Positions 55,379 through 64,000 of a DNA stretch of 64,000 nucleotides are shown piece after piece (position 1 is the stretch's first letter; every line of letters begins with the position of its first letter). Made by a program: the position numbers and the translations under genes. The DNA is from JBEIVB01 sp040374085 (lineage in GTDB: Bacteria > Bacteroidota > Bacteroidia > UBA4408): positions 3,458 through 67,457 of the forward strand of contig JBEIVB010000003.1 in NCBI GenBank assembly GCA_040374085.1. Reading direction: 5' to 3'. The notes beneath the pieces were generated by a model, which saw only the letters and a list, made by a program, of their open reading frames with translations, ran no database searches and was not told where the DNA came from.

Positions 55379-55968
55379 TCGCCCATATCAACGGTCAGCT
55401 GGTAGAAAAAACGCCCACCTACGTGGTCATCGACTGCGGGGGGGTGGGCTATCAGCTGCACATCTCCCTCAACACCTATGCGCGTCTTCCGGAAACCGGG
55501 GTGGTCAAGCTCCTGAGTCACCTGTCCATTAAAGAGGATGCCCATGTCTTATTTGGCTTTTGGGACGAGCAAGAGCGGGGGTTGTTTCGGTTGCTCATCT
55601 CGGTAAACGGCGTGGGTCCGGGCACCGCCCGCATGATTCTCTCTTCGCTTACCCCCAGCGAGCTTCAGACCGCCATATTATCGGGTCAGGTAGCCGTTTT
55701 GAAGGGCGTGAAAGGCATAGGAGAAAAGACCGCCCAGCGCATCCTCATCGACCTAAAAGACAAGGTAGGCAAGAGCGAGCAAGCGCCAACTGCATTCAGC
55801 ACCCTACTGGCGCACAATAAAGTGAAAGAAGAAGCGTTATCAGCACTTGTGATGCTGGGCTTTGCCCGCAACTTGGCCGAGAAAGCGGTGGAGAAAGTGC
55901 TGAAGGCGGCCGGTGGCGAAGAGCCCCAGGTAGAACAATTGATTAAACAGGCCTTGAAGAACCTCTAA
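55375..55968 (+). CDS. ruvA: Holliday junction DNA helicase subunit RuvA
   Basis: 197 residues. N-terminal OB fold ([29 protein letters not shown]), two helix-hairpin-helix motifs (ISVNGVGPGTARMIL, LKGVKGIGEKTAQRI) and the C-terminal UBA-like domain that contacts RuvB. It binds four-way junctions. Overlaps maeB by 4 bp (ATGA); sprA follows after 23 bp. Confidence 0.97.
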   Translation: MIAHINGQLVEKTPTYVVIDCGGVGYQLHISLNTYARLPETGVVKLLSHLSIKEDAHVLFGFWDEQERGLFRLLISVNGVGPGTARMILSSLTPSELQTAILSGQVAVLKGVKGIGEKTAQRILIDLKDKVGKSEQAPTAFSTLLAHNKVKEEALSALVMLGFARNLAEKAVEKVLKAAGGEEPQVEQLIKQALKNL

Positions 55969-55991
55969 GAGGCCTGCGGAGTGCACAAACG

Positions 55992-58900
55992 TTGAAACAC
56001 GGAACGCGGTTATACCTCATCGGAACCCTGGTTTTCTTGCTGGCAGTGCTGGCCTGGACCACCTTTGCCGATGCGGGAACCGAGGCTTTTTCCGAGATGT
56101 GGCAGTGGGGCCATGGAGAAGCGCTTGACATAGAAGACCCCAACGCCCTCCTAACCTTGCCCTTGGATGCCGATACCGGAAAGGCCGGCAAGCCTAAAGA
56201 TGCGGGCGGTGGAGGCGGAAAACTGCCGTTCAACTTCAAAGACGAAAGCTGGGATCCCACCGACCCCGGCCACCAAGGCGGACTCTACCTGAGCAACCCC
56301 GGAAACGTAAAAGACTCGGTCTATTACGACCCAAAAGAAAACAACTTCTTCTTCAACCAGAACATCGGCACCATGCGGTTCCGCAACCCCTCGTACATGA
56401 CCTTCGAGGAGTACATGGACTACGACATGGAGAAATCGCTGCGCAACTATTGGAAGCAGCGCCATGAAGCAGAAGACATACAGAAAAAAGCCAACAGCCT
56501 AATTCCAAAAATCTACGTGAGCGGCGATGCCTTCGACCGCATCTTTGGGGGCAACACCGTTGACATACGTCCATCCGGTGCGGCCGAGCTCACCTTTGGC
56601 GTAAACACCTCCCGCACCGAAAACCCCGCCATTGCCGAGGCTCAGCGGAAAATCAGCGTCTTCGACTTCAACCAAAAAATACAGCTCAACGTGGTGGGAA
56701 AAATTGGGGACAAACTGAAAACCCAGATCAACTACGACACCGAAGCGGCCTTTAACTTCCAGAACCAGGTAAAGCTGGAGTACACCGGATATGAAGACGA
56801 TATTATAAAAAAGATTGAGGCGGGCAACGTAAGTCTTCCGCTTACCGGCACCCTCATTACCGGCAGCCAGGCCCTGTTTGGCATCAAGACCCAACTGCAG
56901 TTTGGTCGCGCCAACATCACCACCGTATTGAGCCAGCAGAACGGGCGCAAGCAAACCGCCAACTTCGAGGGTGGAACCCAGACCGTTAAATTTGAGGTTA
57001 CAGCAGACAACTACGACGTAAACAAGCACTACTACCTATCGCAATACTTCCGCGACAACTACAACCGGGCCTTGTCTCAGCTACCGGTCATACAGTCGAA
57101 CATCACCGTAACCAAGGTAGAGGTTTACATCACCAACATGACCTCTGCAGTGGACAACACCCGCAACGTGGTGGCCTTTGCCGACCTTGGGGAGTCGGAT
57201 CGTACGCGGGGCAATCCGGGTGCTCGTCCCAACGAGAAATGGGCGGCGGCCGGCTTTGTGGGTGCTCCCCTGGCCACCGATGCCAGCGGCGACTTCCCTT
57301 CGAGCCGCGGTTCCAACAACCTCTATAACACCATCACCGGCGCGGCTTTTTCCGGGCTGCGTTCCATCAACACTGCCAGTGGCGTATTGGCGCCCTACCG
57401 CAACGCACCGTTCAACTTCAACCTCGTTGCCGACTACGAGATCTTAGAGCGCGCCCGCAAACTGCAGCCCACAGAATTTACCTTTCATCCTCAGTTGGGT
57501 TACATCAGCTTAAACTCGCCCCTCAACAACAACGAAGTATTGGCCGTAGCCTACCAATACACCGCCAATGGCCGCACCTACCAGGTGGGTGAATTTTCTA
57601 CCGATGGCATTACCGATCCGCAATGTCTCTACCTAAAAATGCTGAAAGCCACAAATCCCAGGGTGAGGCTGCCCATGTGGGACTTGATGATGAAAAACGT
57701 GTACAGCATTGGCGGATACAATATAACACCACAGGATTTTAAACTGGATATATTATACAACGACCTTCGGAAAGGCATCAACCTCAACTACCTCACCGAG
57801 AGCAAGCTCGCCAACATAGTGCTGTTGCAGGCGTGCAACATGGACAGCTTCAACAACCAGCAGGAGCGCATACCCGATGGTATGTTCGACTTCTTACCCA
57901 ACATTACCGTTAACCCTCAAAACGGGCGCATCTACTTTACCACCATAGAACCCTTTGGCAGCGACCTGCGCAAGAAAATGATCTCGGGCCAAGATGGAAC
58001 TCCTTCGGCCGAGGACCTTGTCTACATCAAGAAATACGTTTTTCAGGAGCTCTACGACTCTACCAAAACAGCGGCTCAGCAGATACCCAACAAAAATCGG
58101 TTTCGCTTACGGGGCTCGTATTCCGGTTCATCGGGCAACGAGCTTTCCCTAAACGCCACCAACGTGCCTCAGGGCTCGGTGCGGGTTACCTCTAACGGTA
58201 CTGCCCTCACCGAAAACGTAGATTACACCGTAGACTACGCAGCGGGCAAAGTAAAAATCATCAATCCGGGCTTGGCCAGCTCGCGGAGCTCCATACAAGT
58301 ATCCTATGAAAACCAGCAGGCCTTTACCCCCATCGTGCGCAACCTCATTGGCACGAACATCGAGTATAAAGTAAACAAAGACCTAGTCCTTGGAGGAACC
58401 TTCTTACGGCTTACCGAGCGGCCGCTGACCCAGAAAGTAACCCTTGGCGACGAGCCCATTGCCAACATGATCTATGGGTTTAACGTGAACTACAAAACCG
58501 AGGCGCCCTGGTTAACGCGTTTGATTGATAAATTACCCCTCATCAACACCAAGGAGATGAGTACCATCACCTTCAGCGGTGAATTTGCGCATCTGCTGCC
58601 GGGCCACAGCAGTGCGGTGGGCAAAGAAGGCATATCGTACATCGACGACTTTGAGGCTACCCAAAGCGTAATAGACCTGCGGCAGCAATTCAACTGGCAG
58701 CTGGCCAGTTTACCGCAGGGCCAGCCTGAACTCTTTCCGGAAACGCGCTTCTCCCAAGATGTGCGGTGGGGTATGAACCGAAGCAAACTTGCTTGGTACA
58801 CCATTGACCCCCTCTTCTTTCAAAACCTGAGCACCACCCCTCAGCACATCCGCGACAACAAGACCTTGCAATCCAACCACCTATCGCGCCAGATTCTGGA

Positions 58901-61900
58901 GGTGGAGGTTTTCCCGAACCGCCAGAGGCAGTTGGCCAGCTTACCCAACATTCCCATGCTGGATCTTGCTTTCTACCCCAAAGAGCGCGGGCCTTACAAC
59001 TACGATGCAATACCCACCGGCATATCGGCGGGCATAAACTCCAACGGATGGTTGAATGCGCCCAGCACACGTTGGGGAGGCATGATGCGCCGCATTGAAA
59101 ACAACGACTTCGAAACCGCCAACATCCAGTTCATTCAGTTCTGGTTGATGGATCCCTTCAACGAAGATTACCCCATACTTGGCAACGCAGGCGACTTATA
59201 TTTTCACGTGGGAGATGTTTCGGAAGATGTGATGAAAGACGGCCGTAAAATGTTTGAGAATGGCTTGCCCACCCAAAGCCAGCCTTTCGACTCTACCCGC
59301 CTGCAGCGCACCCCATGGGGCATTGTGCCCGTTACACCCGCGGTAGTAAACGCCTTTGATGCAGACCCCGCCTCTAGGCCCTTTCAAGACATTGGACTCG
59401 ATGGATTGAACGATGCCGAAGAGCGGGGCCAATTCCAGAACTACCTCACCGCCATACAAGGATTGGTGAATCCGCAAGTCTACCAGCGCATGCAGAACGA
59501 CCCTTCGGCAGACAACTTCAATTACTTTCGATCGGCACAAGCAGACGCAGCGCAGCGCAGCATTCTGCAACGGTACAAAGAATTCAACGGCACCGAGGGC
59601 AACAGCTCCGTAGACCAGCCGGATGGATACCCCATCTCGAGCACCACCTTGCCCAACAACGAAGACATCAACCGCGACAACAACCTCAACTACAACGAGA
59701 GCTACTTTCAATACAAAGTGCGCATTGCCAAAGAGGCCTTTACCGTAGGACAGAATTACATCACCGACGTGTACGAATCGTCAGTTACCACGCCCGACAA
59801 CCGCACCCGCACCGTAAAATGGTACCAGTTTAAAATACCCTTGGTTACCCCCGACAAAACCGTTGGCGAGATACAAGATTTTCGGTCCATCCGTTTCATG
59901 CGGGTGTTTTTAAAAGGGTTTTCTGATTCCATCTTCCTGCGTTTTGCCCGATTGGAGTTGGTGCGGGGCGATTGGCGGAAATACCTGTTCGATCTCAATG
60001 CTCCGGGCGAATACATTGCCGATGATAAATTCAACACCTCTACCTTCGACATTGCCGCTGTAAACGTAGAGGAGAATGCCAGTAGGGTTCCCGTAAAATA
60101 CGTCTTGCCGCCCGGCATTGAGCGGATTATAGACCCCACCTCTACCAACCTGCGCCAGCTCAACGAACAGTCGCTGGTGCTGAGGGTATGCAACCTGGCC
60201 GATGGAAAAAGCAAAGCCGCGTATCGGAACGTGGATCTGGACATGCGCATGTACAAGAACCTGGAGATGTTTGTGCACGCAGAAGCGGCGGGGCAAGACA
60301 ACCTAAGGACCGGGGAAATGAGGTTCTTTTTGAGATTGGGTACCGACTTCGATCAAAATTATTACGAATATGAAATACCCCTCACCTTTACCCAATGGGG
60401 GGCAGCAGACCGCACCCAGATTTGGCCCGACGCCAACAACATCAACATCCTTTTGGAAAAACTTCTGGATGCCAAGCTGGAGCGAAACAACAAAAGTTGG
60501 GACATTACCCAGCCCTACCGCTACTCCGATCCAAGCGTTCCGGGTGTAAACATCATCGTAGTGGGCAACCCCAACCTCAGCTCGGTAAAGACCATCATGG
60601 CAGGCGTGCGCAATCCCAAGCGCATTGGTTTCCAAGACGCAAGCGACGATGGATTGGCCAAGTGCGGCGAGGTATGGATCAACGAACTGCGCCTCACCAA
60701 CTTCCGCCAAAACAGCGGCTGGGCAGCCAACGCACGTCTCCAAGCCAAGCTGGCAGACATTGCCGACGTGACCGTTACCGGAACGCGAAAAACAGAGGGC
60801 TTTGGGCAATTGGAAAACAAACTAAATGAGCGTTTGCAGAACAACCAGTTTTTGTATGAGGTGAACGGAACCATTAAACTGCAAAAATTCTTTCCGGAAA
60901 AATTGAACCTCAACATTCCCATGTTTGTGGGATTCTCTGAAGGTTTTATAACTCCAATGTATGACCCATTGAATCCGGACGTTCCCTATAGCCAGTCTCT
61001 GGCCAGTATAGACGATTCCAAGCGCCGCGACGATTTCCTGCGCGCCACCCAGGACTATACGAAAAAGCGAAGCATCAACTTTACCAACGTAAAGAAAGAC
61101 AAAGGCAAAAACTCAAAGAAAGCCCACTTTTACGACATCGAAAACTGGGCGCTCAACTATTCCTACAACGAAGTCTTCAGGCGAAACATCAACTTGGAGT
61201 ATGCCACCGACATGAACCACAAAGGGGGCATTGCCTACAACTTCGCCAGTCAGGCAAAGCCGTTGAGGCCTTTTGAAGGCATAGGTTTTTTAAAAGGAGG
61301 TGCCTTTAAAATCCTGACGGAAACCACCATAAGCCTGCTGCCGAATCGTTTTTCGTTCCGCACCGATTTGGATAGGACCTTCAGCGAAACACGGGCCCGC
61401 AATGTGGAGGATGCCAACTTGTTGATCAATCCCTTCATCAACAAGCTGTTCAACACGACGCGCATGTACGATATGAAATGGGATTTGTTTAAATCATTGA
61501 ACATAGATTATACGGCGAATGTAGCAGCCCGCATTGATGAGCCGGCAGGAAGGATAGACACCACTCAGATCGATCCCATCAACAGGCCCGGCTACACCCG
61601 GCGCGACTCCGTAATTGCGAACCTAAAACGGTTTGGGCGTACCACCCTCTTCCACCAAACCACCAACGTGACCTGGAACGTTCCCATCAACAAAATTCCG
61701 TTGTTTAACTGGATTTCGGCCAATGCAAAATACACCGCAAACTTCGATTGGATTTCTGCGCCGCCCAACATTTTGGCACAGCAGGCCGCGGGCAACAACA
61801 CCCCCATAGCCAACACCATTACCAACTCGAACCAGAAAACGGCATCGGCCAGTTTAAACCTGGTAAATTTATATAACAAAATACCTTTTTTAAAGGAATT

Positions 61901-63443
61901 GAATAACCCCAAACCAAAAGCGCCCAAGCCCCTGAAAACAAAAGAGCAACTAAAGAAAGAGAAAGAAGATCGAGCCAAAATGTCGCCGGCAGAAAAAGCA
62001 AAACTTCAAGCAAAAGAAGACAGCATTCGCAAAGCCGAGCAGGGACCTAATCCGATATTGGCAAACGTTGCCAAGGTTTTGATGATGGTGAAAAACGCCA
62101 ATGCCAGCCTAAGCGAAAGCCGCGGGACTACTTTGCCAGGGTATCTGCCTAAAACCACCTTGTTTGGCCTTTCCGACCTCAACTTTAATGCCGCAACCGC
62201 GCCTGGCTTGCCCTTTATTTTTGGCGATCAAAGCAACCAGGTATTCGAAAAAGCAAATCGCTACAAATGGCTTACCCAAAGCGATTCGGCCAACACCTTA
62301 TTTACGCGGACCTTCAACAGCACCTTTACCGGCAAAATCACCATTGAACCTATAAAAGATTTTAAAATCGAATTGAATTGGTCGCGCAACGCTACCCGCA
62401 ACAACAATGGCATTATGCGCTACGACCCCACCAGCGGAACCTACAACCCCATTAGTGCCGTTGAAACCGGAAGCTACAGCATAAGCGTCATCAGTTGGTC
62501 GTCTGCTTTTGACCAGGACAGTCCGGACAGTTTGATTTCGAGCACCTTTAGATCTTTCCTCAACAACCGCCAAACCATCTCTCAGCGCATTGGGCAGGAG
62601 CGGGGTTTGAGCGGTGACTCCCTGGATGCGGGCAGTGGGCTTTACAGGGGCTATGGGAAAACCCAGCAAGACGTATTGGTGCCTGCCTTCTTTGCGGCTT
62701 ACACCGGAACCAACGCGGGCAGCGTTCCGTTGAACTTCTTCAAACAGATGCCCGCACCCAACTGGCGCATATCCTACGACGGATTGGCGAAATTGGAATC
62801 GGTGAAGCAGTATTTCAAAAGCCTAACCGTATCGCACAGCTACCGCTCTACCTTTAACATTGCCAGCTACACCACCAACCAATTCTTTCAGGACGATGGC
62901 CGCGGCAACTCCGTAACCCGCGACTTAAAAAACAATTTCCTACCCAAGAATGAAATTCAGGTGGTGACCCTTTCCGAGCAAATGGCCCCTTTAATTGGGT
63001 TCGACGGTACCCTTCAGAACAGCTTCTTAGCCAAATTGGAGATTAAGCGCGACCGCAACATTTCCTTGAGCATGGCCAACAGCCAGATAACCGAAATTCG
63101 GAGCAACGAAATCGTGACCGGTTTGGGGTATAAATTCAAAGATGTAATACCTCCTTTTGCCAAACGCTTTGGTTGGAGCTTGAAGAGCGATTTGAACCTG
63201 CGCCTCGACGTATCGTTCCGCCGCAACCAAACCGTTATTCGGCAGGTGGAGACCGCCCTTAACCAGCGCACCGCCGGAACCAACGTAGTGAGCATCCGTT
63301 TCAACGCCGACTACACCATCAACCAGCGATTGAACCTGAGAATCTTCTACGACCGCACCATCAACACCCCCCTCATCACCACCACCTTCCCCACCTCCAA
63401 CACCAACTCGGGCATACAGCTGAGGTTTACCATTGCCCCATAA
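55992..63443 (+). CDS. sprA: SprA, outer-membrane translocon of the type IX secretion system
   Basis: 2483 residues, the usual giant size. No in-frame ATG; the TTG at 55992 is used, 23 bp after ruvA, followed by a hydrophobic export signal (LYLIGTLVFLLAVLAWTTF). Repeats of strand-rich SprA segments run throughout (for example KIQLNVVGKIGDKLKTQINYD near residue 235), with the conserved VDIRPSGAAELTFGVN. A charged, lysine-rich insert at ~1970-2030 (KEQLKKEKEDRAKM) precedes the last barrel part, which ends GIQLRFTIAP. SprA forms the very large channel that T9SS cargo crosses; the three T9SS-type proteins in this window are probable clients. Confidence 0.96.
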   Translation: MKHGTRLYLIGTLVFLLAVLAWTTFADAGTEAFSEMWQWGHGEALDIEDPNALLTLPLDADTGKAGKPKDAGGGGGKLPFNFKDESWDPTDPGHQGGLYLSNPGNVKDSVYYDPKENNFFFNQNIGTMRFRNPSYMTFEEYMDYDMEKSLRNYWKQRHEAEDIQKKANSLIPKIYVSGDAFDRIFGGNTVDIRPSGAAELTFGVNTSRTENPAIAEAQRKISVFDFNQKIQLNVVGKIGDKLKTQINYDTEAAFNFQNQVKLEYTGYEDDIIKKIEAGNVSLPLTGTLITGSQALFGIKTQLQFGRANITTVLSQQNGRKQTANFEGGTQTVKFEVTADNYDVNKHYYLSQYFRDNYNRALSQLPVIQSNITVTKVEVYITNMTSAVDNTRNVVAFADLGESDRTRGNPGARPNEKWAAAGFVGAPLATDASGDFPSSRGSNNLYNTITGAAFSGLRSINTASGVLAPYRNAPFNFNLVADYEILERARKLQPTEFTFHPQLGYISLNSPLNNNEVLAVAYQYTANGRTYQVGEFSTDGITDPQCLYLKMLKATNPRVRLPMWDLMMKNVYSIGGYNITPQDFKLDILYNDLRKGINLNYLTESKLANIVLLQACNMDSFNNQQERIPDGMFDFLPNITVNPQNGRIYFTTIEPFGSDLRKKMISGQDGTPSAEDLVYIKKYVFQELYDSTKTAAQQIPNKNRFRLRGSYSGSSGNELSLNATNVPQGSVRVTSNGTALTENVDYTVDYAAGKVKIINPGLASSRSSIQVSYENQQAFTPIVRNLIGTNIEYKVNKDLVLGGTFLRLTERPLTQKVTLGDEPIANMIYGFNVNYKTEAPWLTRLIDKLPLINTKEMSTITFSGEFAHLLPGHSSAVGKEGISYIDDFEATQSVIDLRQQFNWQLASLPQGQPELFPETRFSQDVRWGMNRSKLAWYTIDPLFFQNLSTTPQHIRDNKTLQSNHLSRQILEVEVFPNRQRQLASLPNIPMLDLAFYPKERGPYNYDAIPTGISAGINSNGWLNAPSTRWGGMMRRIENNDFETANIQFIQFWLMDPFNEDYPILGNAGDLYFHVGDVSEDVMKDGRKMFENGLPTQSQPFDSTRLQRTPWGIVPVTPAVVNAFDADPASRPFQDIGLDGLNDAEERGQFQNYLTAIQGLVNPQVYQRMQNDPSADNFNYFRSAQADAAQRSILQRYKEFNGTEGNSSVDQPDGYPISSTTLPNNEDINRDNNLNYNESYFQYKVRIAKEAFTVGQNYITDVYESSVTTPDNRTRTVKWYQFKIPLVTPDKTVGEIQDFRSIRFMRVFLKGFSDSIFLRFARLELVRGDWRKYLFDLNAPGEYIADDKFNTSTFDIAAVNVEENASRVPVKYVLPPGIERIIDPTSTNLRQLNEQSLVLRVCNLADGKSKAAYRNVDLDMRMYKNLEMFVHAEAAGQDNLRTGEMRFFLRLGTDFDQNYYEYEIPLTFTQWGAADRTQIWPDANNINILLEKLLDAKLERNNKSWDITQPYRYSDPSVPGVNIIVVGNPNLSSVKTIMAGVRNPKRIGFQDASDDGLAKCGEVWINELRLTNFRQNSGWAANARLQAKLADIADVTVTGTRKTEGFGQLENKLNERLQNNQFLYEVNGTIKLQKFFPEKLNLNIPMFVGFSEGFITPMYDPLNPDVPYSQSLASIDDSKRRDDFLRATQDYTKKRSINFTNVKKDKGKNSKKAHFYDIENWALNYSYNEVFRRNINLEYATDMNHKGGIAYNFASQAKPLRPFEGIGFLKGGAFKILTETTISLLPNRFSFRTDLDRTFSETRARNVEDANLLINPFINKLFNTTRMYDMKWDLFKSLNIDYTANVAARIDEPAGRIDTTQIDPINRPGYTRRDSVIANLKRFGRTTLFHQTTNVTWNVPINKIPLFNWISANAKYTANFDWISAPPNILAQQAAGNNTPIANTITNSNQKTASASLNLVNLYNKIPFLKELNNPKPKAPKPLKTKEQLKKEKEDRAKMSPAEKAKLQAKEDSIRKAEQGPNPILANVAKVLMMVKNANASLSESRGTTLPGYLPKTTLFGLSDLNFNAATAPGLPFIFGDQSNQVFEKANRYKWLTQSDSANTLFTRTFNSTFTGKITIEPIKDFKIELNWSRNATRNNNGIMRYDPTSGTYNPISAVETGSYSISVISWSSAFDQDSPDSLISSTFRSFLNNRQTISQRIGQERGLSGDSLDAGSGLYRGYGKTQQDVLVPAFFAAYTGTNAGSVPLNFFKQMPAPNWRISYDGLAKLESVKQYFKSLTVSHSYRSTFNIASYTTNQFFQDDGRGNSVTRDLKNNFLPKNEIQVVTLSEQMAPLIGFDGTLQNSFLAKLEIKRDRNISLSMANSQITEIRSNEIVTGLGYKFKDVIPPFAKRFGWSLKSDLNLRLDVSFRRNQTVIRQVETALNQRTAGTNVVSIRFNADYTINQRLNLRIFYDRTINTPLITTTFPTSNTNSGIQLRFTIAP

Positions 63444-63450
63444 ACCCCGT

Positions 63451-63479
63451 TTGTTGGGTGTACAAAACCATTACCTTTA
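63451..63479 (+). promoter_or_regulatory. promoter of gcvH: TTG-N18-TACCTTTA
   Basis: TTG (63451-63453), 18-nt spacer and TACCTTTA (63472-63479), one base off the -7 consensus, 21 nt before the ATG. Confidence 0.6.
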
Positions 63480-63500
63480 GGCCCGTAAAATCACGCTGAC

Positions 63501-63881
63501 ATGCAATTCCCCGAAAACCTCAAGTACACCAAAGACCACGAATGGGTGCGTATAGAAGGCCAAGAGGCCGTAATAGGCATCACCGACTTTGCTCAGGGCG
63601 AACTGGGCGACATTGTATATGTTGAGATTGAGACCGAGGGCGAAACCCTTGCGAAAGAAGAAGTCTTTGGCACCGTGGAGGCCGTGAAAACCGTTTCGGA
63701 TTTGTTTATGCCCCTCTCGGGCAAAGTACTGGCCATCAATCCGGGCTTAGAAGGCAACCCAGAGAAAGTAAACACCGATGCCTACGGCGAAGGCTGGATG
63801 ATTCGCATGCACTTGGACAATCCTGCAGAAGTGAACGACTTGTTGGATGCTGCCGGATACAAAGCCCTCATCGGCCACTAA
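63501..63881 (+). CDS. gcvH: glycine cleavage system H protein
   Basis: 126 residues. [19 protein letters not shown] start; Lys63 in [13 protein letters not shown] is the lipoyl attachment site. It shuttles the methylamine group between P and T proteins, which are not encoded nearby. Links with ltaE and kbl as glycine-producing enzymes elsewhere in the window. Confidence 0.98.
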   Translation: MQFPENLKYTKDHEWVRIEGQEAVIGITDFAQGELGDIVYVEIETEGETLAKEEVFGTVEAVKTVSDLFMPLSGKVLAINPGLEGNPEKVNTDAYGEGWMIRMHLDNPAEVNDLLDAAGYKALIGH

Positions 63882-64000
63882 ACGTAGTACCCGCACTTAC
63901 CGACGCTTGGCGCTGGCATGGGCCTTGCTCATAGCCCTGCTGTGCGGCATACCGGGCAAGCAACTGCCCAGCAACCATTGGTTCGACCTCGTATCGTTGG
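63847..64000 (+). CDS. VanZ-like membrane protein (partial)
   Basis: First ~51 residues from the ATG at 63847, overlapping the end of gcvH by 35 bp in another frame: a basic start ([10 protein letters not shown]), then the membrane helix [15 protein letters not shown], then [13 protein letters not shown], a typical VanZ-like beginning. The rest is beyond the window. The gene order maeB-ruvA-sprA-gcvH-vanZ recurs in Flavobacteriia as far as I recall. Start uncertain because of the overlap. Confidence 0.65.
   Translation, partial: MLPDTKPSSATKRSTRTYRRLALAWALLIALLCGIPGKQLPSNHWFDLVSL

Noticed and set aside
1..64000. Insertion sequences, prophage, CRISPR or defence islands
   Set aside because: No transposase, integrase, phage structural gene, regularly spaced repeats or known defence gene was seen.

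Overview
The window is chromosomal DNA of a member of the Bacteroidota, most likely in or near the Flavobacteriales. Lineage evidence: the type IX secretion (T9SS) outer-membrane protein SprA in the order maeB-ruvA-sprA-gcvH-vanZ; three secreted proteins with T9SS-type C-terminal ends; three SusC/CirA-like TonB receptors with N-terminal carboxypeptidase-regulatory-like domains; a DUF4290 protein; a Wzi/RemB-like protein; and many upstream sites matching the Bacteroidota -7 element TAnnTTTG instead of a sigma-70 -10 box. Coding density is high. I see no insertion sequence, prophage, CRISPR array or rRNA operon.

Layout. 0-10 kb: partial mrp (minus), a small secreted protein, an ACC-deaminase-like PLP enzyme, metG, tRNA-Arg(CCT), a secreted N-formylglutamate-amidohydrolase-like T9SS protein, threonine aldolase, a secreted nuclease, tRNA-Arg(CCG), and an ABC ATPase overlapping a DAHP synthase/chorismate mutase fusion. 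10-15.7 kb: a TonB receptor with a LytS/LytTR two-component pair, a PAS-LuxR regulator and a 33-residue membrane peptide. 15.7-25.3 kb (all minus): sufA-B-C-D-S behind a promoter embedded in inverted repeats, then nuoM-nuoN, lhgO and tRNA-Leu(CAG). 25-38 kb: hemL, fcl plus the Wzi-like gene, a T9SS cargo protein, a second TonB receptor, an RND/MMPL exporter, a TlpA-like thioredoxin, dnaG and DUF4290. 38-44 kb: a CBM9/DUF5916 protein, an rRNA methyltransferase, and a third TonB receptor controlled by a TPP riboswitch. 44-51 kb: a small lipoprotein frame with an internal TGA, kbl, an M1 peptidase, tag, then plsC-gatC-asd chained by ATGA overlaps. 51-64 kb: a T9SS-type secreted protein, then maeB-ruvA-sprA-gcvH and the start of a VanZ-like gene.

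How the genes work together: most are housekeeping functions (Fe-S assembly, respiration, translation, replication, heme, aromatic amino acids, lysine/threonine pathway, lipids). They are interleaved with cell-envelope functions typical of the phylum (TonB uptake, T9SS and its cargo). The most interesting signals are regulatory or small: the operator-like palindromes on the suf promoter; a TPP riboswitch whose 3' flank can pair across the receptor start codon; promoter elements only 4-7 nt upstream of several start codons, implying leaderless mRNAs; and the lipoprotein frame broken by one TGA. I found no clearly new multi-gene system. All functional calls rest on motif recognition by eye, not on searches.
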